The notes beneath the pieces are model-generated. The model saw nothing but the letters and a program-made list of their open reading frames with translations. It ran no database searches and was not told the origin of the DNA. This document shows positions 54,541 through 60,000 of a stretch of DNA of 60,000 bases, one piece after another. The stretch lies in the NCBI RefSeq assembly GCF_008831285.2, contig NC_045142.1:25001876-25061875 (forward strand). Reading direction: 5' to 3'. Both the position numbers and the translations under genes were made by a program. Source of the DNA: Nymphaea colorata. Lineage: Eukaryota; Streptophyta; Magnoliopsida; Nymphaeales; Nymphaeaceae. Position 1 is the stretch's first letter. The number at the start of each line of letters is the position of its first letter.

Positions 54541-57012
54541 CTGAAGTTTGGGTCAATTAGTAAATGCCCCAAATTGGTAAGTGAAAATGTTGGTTTGCAC
54601 GTGCTGAAATACCAAGGAAACCCATCATCGATTTACACAAGTACTAAAGCAGACAAATCATTTCTGTCTTTGAGAAAGAAAGATTAGTTCAAATTCTTGT
54701 TAATTATAGAAACTGCTTTAGTTTTGATTGTGCCATATATGAACAATGATTTTGAAGTAAAGCTTGTGGAAATTTAATATTCAGCTATAGACAAGCTTGG
54801 CCATGATTGTACACATTCTACTTAGGGGAAGGATATGCTCTAGAAAAACATTTTTCCTTGTTGGTAACAATGATCAGTAATCACATATTGGAACCATGAT
54901 ACACCAGTGTCCGACATTTCTCTTGAATTTCTGTGCAAGAGACTGCTTTCATTAAAGAGAAACCTATGTGTTTCCTCATTGATTTTAATGATCATTAATC
55001 ACATATGGGAAGCTTGAGAGATCATTTCCCCTCATTTCTCATGAATTTCTGTGCAATGTTTAGCTTTCTTACACACAAAAAGCACATTGTATCTCATAAA
55101 ACCACAATCACATACAGAAACCTTGAGAGTGCGTTTTCTAACTTTTCATGTGTACTCCTCAAGACATTGTTGTGTAATGCAAACTTTGTATCACTGTCTC
55201 TCTCTCTCGCTCAATCTATGGAAAGTTGTAGACTGCTTTCATTGGGCACTGATGTATGTATTTATGTATCCATGATGCAATTTCTTTCATTTATGCAATT
55301 GTCTAGACGTGTCATAATAGGTCTCCAGTTGTAAAATTTTTGTCAAAGCTATATAGATGACTAAACAAATGCATCAATTAAATTTAGTCACTTTCATGTA
55401 GCTAGCACGGAGTGCATGTGATTGGGAATTAGATGAACAAGTTAGGTTTTGAAGAGTGCTTAAACCTAGTTCATATGTTGGAGTATCACCGAAGAGAGGG
55501 CTAGGTCTGAATACAGTATTGTAAAGGAGGCTTGGTAGAAATGGCCATGCTGCATTCACCTTATTGCATTCTTAATTGTGCTTCTTTCAGAGCTGAAATT
55601 ATTGGTCATGGAACTACGTCTGAATGCATTAACCTTTTAAGGGAGTATTATGCATGAAAATATAAGCTGAAAAAATAACAGGTCGAGCTTCTTCTATGGC
55701 GCAGAACTGTGTATGCCGCATTTGACATGCTAAAGTGCCTTCTATATTCATTTTGACCTTTGATCTCCTGAACGGTACATTCTATATTCTATAGTTGTAA
55801 TGTCTCACACGATAGCCAATGCAGTAAAAGAGAGCAAAGAGTTTTTGTTCCTTTCTCTGTTGCTGCACTTAATATGAACATCTCATTTTATCCTTCTTCA
55901 GGAAACAATATTGGACGAGGAAGAGGTATAAAATTGGTAGCTATCCTACATCCAGTGGTCAGCCATTATCAAGGTTCTTCTACTTTCAGTGAGAGGGCAA
56001 ACTTATCCAAGTCCAGCTAGCCAGTTTAGGTTAATCTTCCCAAGCTTAATATTCTTGTCATGTAAACCTTTTTTTTTTAGATCAACCATTTCCAGTCATT
56101 CATGTAAATCTTCATTTGATGCCTTCTATTTTTTTAGTTTGTCAACATCCTCTGTGCGGTATAAAGTTTGCATTTGATGCTAAAGCAAAGCATGCATTCA
56201 TTAACTTGGCTTGCCAAATGAAACATGAAGAAGTCCTTGTCTTCGGGTTTTCTTGGCCACTACTGTGGTCTCTCTAGTTATAGAACATTGGTCCGGATTT
56301 ACTTGTTCTCAGCCATGGGTACTTGCTCATTTTTATTTTACTGTTCCAGAATGCCAAATCTTAGGGTCTCTCGAATGGATAAGGCTCTGAGCACCAAATA
56401 AAGGGTTTGCTTTGTAAGTTTAAATGCTTTGATTGCATTTAAATGTAAATTCCATTATATAGATTCAAAGAAACCTCAACCCTATTACTGAATTTAAATC
56501 ATTTCCATGACATGCCCTTAAAAGGTGTTTTGTTTGCTAGATTCCCATTCATGTTCGTTCATCAATGATACTAGTTTAGCCTTGCTCTCTCAAAAGTAAA
56601 GATATTAGGCGTTTGATGTTATTGGTTTGATGACTACCATGGTAATTGTATGACATTTTAATCTGCTCTTCTACACTTAGTGAATTGGTACATTGTCTTA
56701 TCAGTATGGGTTGCAAGCAAACAGCATGTCCAACACAGGTGAGTAGATTAGTTATCCATGATGCCAAGCCTTTAAAGCTAATGAAGGTTAATACTGACAT
56801 CATGTTAAGCATGAATATACATCTCATACTTGCTAAGGTCATTCAAATCATACTCATACAATGAGACAGTCAAGAATATTGAAGAAGGGGAAAGATGGTA
56901 ACATACTGAAAATTCATTAGACCACAAAATCATAATCGCATCACAGGGATTAGCATTCGTGAAAGTGATTGTTAGGGCAAGCATCTGCATTAACTTCTGA
57001 GTTAAGTCCATT
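54541..57012. other. non-coding DNA
   Basis: AT-rich; a (TC)n run at about 55196-55208 and oligo-T at 56071-56079. No gene recognised; may be intergenic or introns of the gene starting at 57811. Confidence 0.4.
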
Positions 57013-57482
57013 GGGTTGAGGACCCGATCTAAATTCTTTGGAAGTCTAAAATCTGGGTTCTGGATTTATTTAATTAGATCCAAAATAAGTGAATGGATCT
57101 GATTGTTATTTTGTTGGCCAACCAATGATCAGGTTCCTTTTGTCAGACCCAACACGAAGTTAACGTTTTGAGCCAAGAAAATATGGTTCAAATCCAGACC
57201 TGTTAAGGATCTAACTCTTGTCCTACCGGATCCAGGTCATAAGAATTCAGCCTCTACAGTCTGAGTTTGGGTTTTGTATTTGGAATCTCCAATTAGAGCT
57301 CAAACTGAGCCGATGCAATAAAGCTAATGCATAAACAATTCTAGACATGTGCGATCTGAATTTTAGTCGACCTCAACTCAGTTCATTCTAGTTAAGATCC
57401 GTGTCTATTTTGTAAATTCCACGTTGAGATCCAATCCATCTAGACAATGGTTTATCCTGATCGGGTCAAGATCCAAATTTTG
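57013..57482. repeat. GGATC/CAGACC-rich MITE-like element
   Basis: GAGGACCCGATCTAAAT at one end and (reverse complement) TTGACCCGATCAGGAT at the other share GACCCGAT in inverted orientation. The interior is full of ATCCAGA/GGATCT/CAGACC words, a texture typical of decayed plant MITEs. Confidence 0.35.
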
Positions 57483-57706
57483 GTAATTTGAACAATAAAA
57501 TAAGGTAATATGGCTCATTTTTCTAGTTTCCCAATCTCCACGAACAATATCTCATTTAAAAAAAAAAAGAAAATTAATGGTTGGTTTCGTGTTGCATGAC
57601 TGATTTTGCTCCTTAAGCCTAATCGCAGATCCCATGTGCAAATAATAGTCAGATGATCAATATATTTGCAGTCAACATTGTAGTATACGACCTTTCTGTC
57701 CAGTAC

Positions 57707-57811
57707 CTTTAGAACGGACTGTTCATTGAGATTAAGCAAACCATCAGCAACGGCAGCCAAGATCTCAGCACAAAGCTTCGCAGAAGTGGTTAAAAGTTGC
57801 TCTGGTGCCAT
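57707..57811 (-). CDS. probable first coding exon of a minus-strand gene
   Basis: On the minus strand the acceptor TTTTTCCTTCTTACAG at about 57874 opens an exon whose ATG at 57811 (context CAAATGGC) starts MAPEQLLTTSAKLCAEILAA then VADGLLNLNEQSVLK, ending exactly at donor AAG|GTACTGG. A TGA lies in frame upstream. Thirty-five codons, alanine/leucine-rich, helical. I do not recognise the family and later exons were not found within the window. The upstream exon and GC-rich segment at 58200-58450 would be 5' UTR. Confidence 0.5.
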
Positions 57812-58199
57812 TTGTTTAAGTAATAATGTACCCTTTGCAATTGGGTTTTGTCATCGCTGCCTCTGTAAGAAGGAAAAACGTTCATTAACAACCCAAATAA
57901 CTGCAGCAATGAACTGAGAAAGAGAAACCATTCAACGAACTGAGAAAGACGTTGTCCCTTGTGCAATTCACTATGGGCAGCATGGGCCTTGCAACCATTC
58001 AGAAACCCAATCTCCACGAACATCAGGAAAATATTATTTTCAGAAACCCAATCACAATACATAAGTTTCCGGCTCAGATTCGATGCCATCCTAAACTTAA
58101 CTCCATCCCCATAAGAAAGTCTGTTAAGACAAGTCTACTTCTAAGCACCACTCAAGCGATTCCAAAAAATCTCCGTCGACAGAAACGATAAAAATTTCA

Positions 58200-58500
58200 T
58201 AACAACAAGAACAAGGATGAGGAGGAGGAGGAGAGGATCTAGCAGTCTAGGATTCAGAGCTGGTTACCTCCATTAACAAGACACTCGACCAAAGGGAGCG
58301 TTCGGTTCGAGTCGCTCTCTTTTCCTTACATTCTCGGGCCTTCGTTAACTTCATCCAGAGCTTCAATTGTCCACTCAAAGCGAAACAGCAGCTGGAGGAG
58401 GAGGAAGAGGAGGAGGAGGCCGGAGCATGAGCAGGCGGAGGAGGCAGAGGCCGTCTATTGCAAGAGGCCTAACCTAACGGGCTATTTTTCGATCCCGATA
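58200..58500 (-). promoter_or_regulatory. 5' UTR and promoter-proximal region of the 57811 gene
   Basis: Purine-rich on the plus strand (GGAGGAGGAGGAAGAGGAGG), so CT-rich on the gene strand as is common in plant 5' leaders. A donor-like GAG|GTAACC at about 58268 would end the first untranslated exon. No clear TATA box picked out. Confidence 0.35.
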
Positions 58501-59250
58501 CTCTCCAAACTGAAGTCAACGTGAGCACCGAACCTCTCACCGGGGAGGTGGTCTGCAGGTCGAATCCCCCTGTTTCTAGTATAAAATTACATCCATAACA
58601 AAAACGTTCTTTGTAGTAATAATTGGCTCATCCAAATGAAATATATTGCAAATAATCAGTTTGCATATGTTCGTTGTATTGACAGATTAAAAAAATGATA
58701 AAGCATGATTCAATAAGGGTACCTAAAATTTAAATGTTTGCAATTATGGGGCCCCGTATGTCACACACTATTAATATTCTTAGTAATTTTTAAAAGTTGC
58801 CAAGATTTTTTTTTTCTTAATTTTCTACTTTTGCATATTTTGATAATATTATATAGTATTTATATTTTTTTACTTTTGTTTTCTCTTTTCAAAATACATC
58901 CATGAGTTACATAAATCCATCCCCAGCTAATAGTTTTTTTAATATATGCATGCTCAAATGCGTATGGAAATTAATTTATTCAAGTATGTGAAATTCGTTA
59001 TTGAAGTTTAAAAATTTGCAGTTTATTAGAATCAACCTCGCTAAGTCAACGAAAAGAAATAGAAATGCCGTGTTCCATCTATTTGGCTCAGACAGGGCAT
59101 GTTCTTTTTTCTTTCTTGCCTGTTATTTGTTTTATTTTTTTTAATTTCTTAACTTTTCATATATAGAAAATAGAAACTAGAAATGACATCTCTTCTGCCA
59201 ATGATACCATCTTCTTGGATTGAATGACATTCAAACCAAAGAAAGGGAAC
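58500..59250. other. AT-rich intergenic DNA
   Basis: Homopolymer T and TATATT tracts near 58808-58870; nothing gene-like. Confidence 0.5.
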
Positions 59251-59284
59251 TGAATGGAATTGGGATATGGATGGAATATAATGA

Positions 59285-59525
59285 AATAGAGCCCTTTTGA
59301 GGCTCCCTATGAAATGAAGCATGGAACGGAGCCACTGCGAAGAAGTTTCGGGAGTTATGAAGGAAGCTTCGGGCTCATATTGGTCATGAGTTGAGAACGG
59401 GAGTTAAACTCTAGGAGATCTAATCTCCCGTTGTTCCTCAGTAACTCAGTAACTCAGTGGTAGAGCGGTCGGCTGTTAACTGATTGGTCGTAGGTTTGAA
59501 TCCTACTTGGAGAGATTAATGAAGA
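59285..59525 (+). other. plastid-derived DNA (trnR-trnN spacer and trnN)
   Basis: From GAGCCCTTTTGAGGCTCC through GGAACGGAGCCACTGCGAAG, GAAGCTTCGGGCTCATATTG and TCTCCCGTTGTTCCTCAG to the end of trnN the sequence matches, from memory, the plastid inverted-repeat region before trnN-GUU. This is a nuclear plastid insertion (NUPT), since it sits among nuclear repeats and carries mutations. Its limits are approximate and were not tested by alignment. Confidence 0.8.
59435..59514 (+). pseudogene. trnN-GUU: trnN-GUU pseudogene of plastid origin
   Basis: Starts TCCTCAG and holds GGTAGAGCGGTCGGC, anticodon-loop CTGTTAAC (GTT anticodon) and the TGAATCCTAC T-arm. Compared with the plastid tRNA-Asn I remember, it has an 8-base tandem insertion in the D-arm region (CAGTAACT twice), C-to-T changes and an acceptor-stem mismatch (TTGGAGAG for TTGGGGAG). 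It should not fold into a normal tRNA. Confidence 0.85.
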
Positions 59526-59565
59526 CCGTTAGGAGTTTCTTTAATGAAATGGAATGGGAGCCCAA

Positions 59566-59998
59566 TAGGGGTGAATAATGCTCGAGTTCAACTTTATGGC
59601 TCGTGAACGAGTTCGAGCCGAGCGATAACAATTCGAGCTCGAGTTCATGAGTCGACTCATTCAAATAATTGAGTTGAACTCAAACTGTTAAAGGTCGACT
59701 CGACTCGAAAATGATGTGTAGCGATTTTTAAAATATATGAATCGTTTTTAAAATTTAAAACCGATATATTGACGTTAATTACTTATGTAAGTTTTTACAA
59801 AAGTTCATTCAAGTTTGTCAAGCCTTAATCGAGTAGAGCTTGATTTATGACAAAGTAATAGTCCATATATTCAAATGAGTTTGTCGAGCTCAAGTTCAAC
59901 ACGTAACTACTGAGTCAAACTCGAGCTCGAGGTTTCATTAGTTGAGCCGAGCTCTAGCTGGCTGAACTCGGGCTCGATTAAGCTCGTGTTCACCCCTA
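59566..59998. mobile_element. MITE with TAGGGGTGAA termini
   Basis: Begins TAGGGGTGAATAATGCTCG and ends AGCTCGTGTTCACCCCTA, an imperfect inverted repeat; the interior is built of GAGCTCGAG/CTCGAACTC words and has no coding capacity. It abuts the plastid-derived segment, and its right end is almost at the window edge, so the target duplication cannot be seen. Related textures at 9466-9766 and 37870-38125. Confidence 0.7.
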
Positions 59999-60000
59999 GA

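Noticed and set aside
1-60000. CRISPR arrays, bacterial operons, rRNA genes
   Set aside because: No regularly spaced short repeats with unique spacers, no ribosome-binding-site spaced gene runs and no rRNA-like stretches were seen; the DNA is plant nuclear in character.

Overview
The window looks like nuclear DNA of a flowering plant, mostly intergenic or intronic. It is AT-rich with long non-coding stretches, carries two nested Ty1/copia retrotransposons with plant-type primer sites, several MITE-like elements, a piece of plastid DNA (trnN-GUU region) and short exon-like islands bounded by GT/AG signals. No complete intact protein-coding gene is visible. Family names come from recognising motifs by eye; no search was run.

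Layout. 1.0-12.1 kb holds a chain of exon-like islands on the minus strand (an unidentified host gene model), split by copia-1 (1888-8382, minus, target duplication GGGGT). 12.2-18.3 kb holds two copies of a dispersed repeat (R1), an orphan LTR with a primer-binding site (14192-14651), a 49-bp minisatellite and the left arm of a long inverted repeat (R2a). 18549-24649 is copia-2 (minus, target duplication AGCTG), a deletion derivative lacking the gag capsid region and the integrase core. 25.0-27.5 kb holds two more R2 copies; the second forms a 1.3-kb inverted repeat with R2a. 28-31.4 kb is unique AT-rich DNA with a (TA)n tract and one candidate terminal exon. 31454-33776 is a probable terminal-inverted-repeat transposon with a gene-like interior. 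34-44 kb holds R1 copy 3, MITEs, an inverted partner of a sequence near 11 kb (R3) and a 0.95-kb tandem duplication. 44.4-49.3 kb is a cluster of broken gene pieces, including a DnaJ (J-domain) pseudogene and a probable condensin-II CAP-D3 exon. 49.3-54.5 kb holds R1 copy 4, a perfect 100-bp tandem duplication and a retroelement with tandem repeats in U3, a TATA box and a tRNA-Met primer site. 57.7-58.5 kb carries a plausible first coding exon of a minus-strand gene. The right end is plastid-derived DNA with a MITE against it, cut close to the window edge.

The points I find most interesting are these. Copia-1 appears to be primed by an internal (anticodon-arm) part of initiator tRNA-Met, whereas copia-2 uses the ordinary 3' end of the same tRNA. 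Yet both share a long GC-rich leader and an ACCGGT minisatellite although their LTRs are unrelated. Element roles are standard: gag packages RNA, protease matures the polyprotein, reverse transcriptase/RNase H copies it and integrase inserts it. Both elements are too damaged to encode a working set, and copia-2 could only have moved with proteins from elsewhere if its deletions predate insertion.
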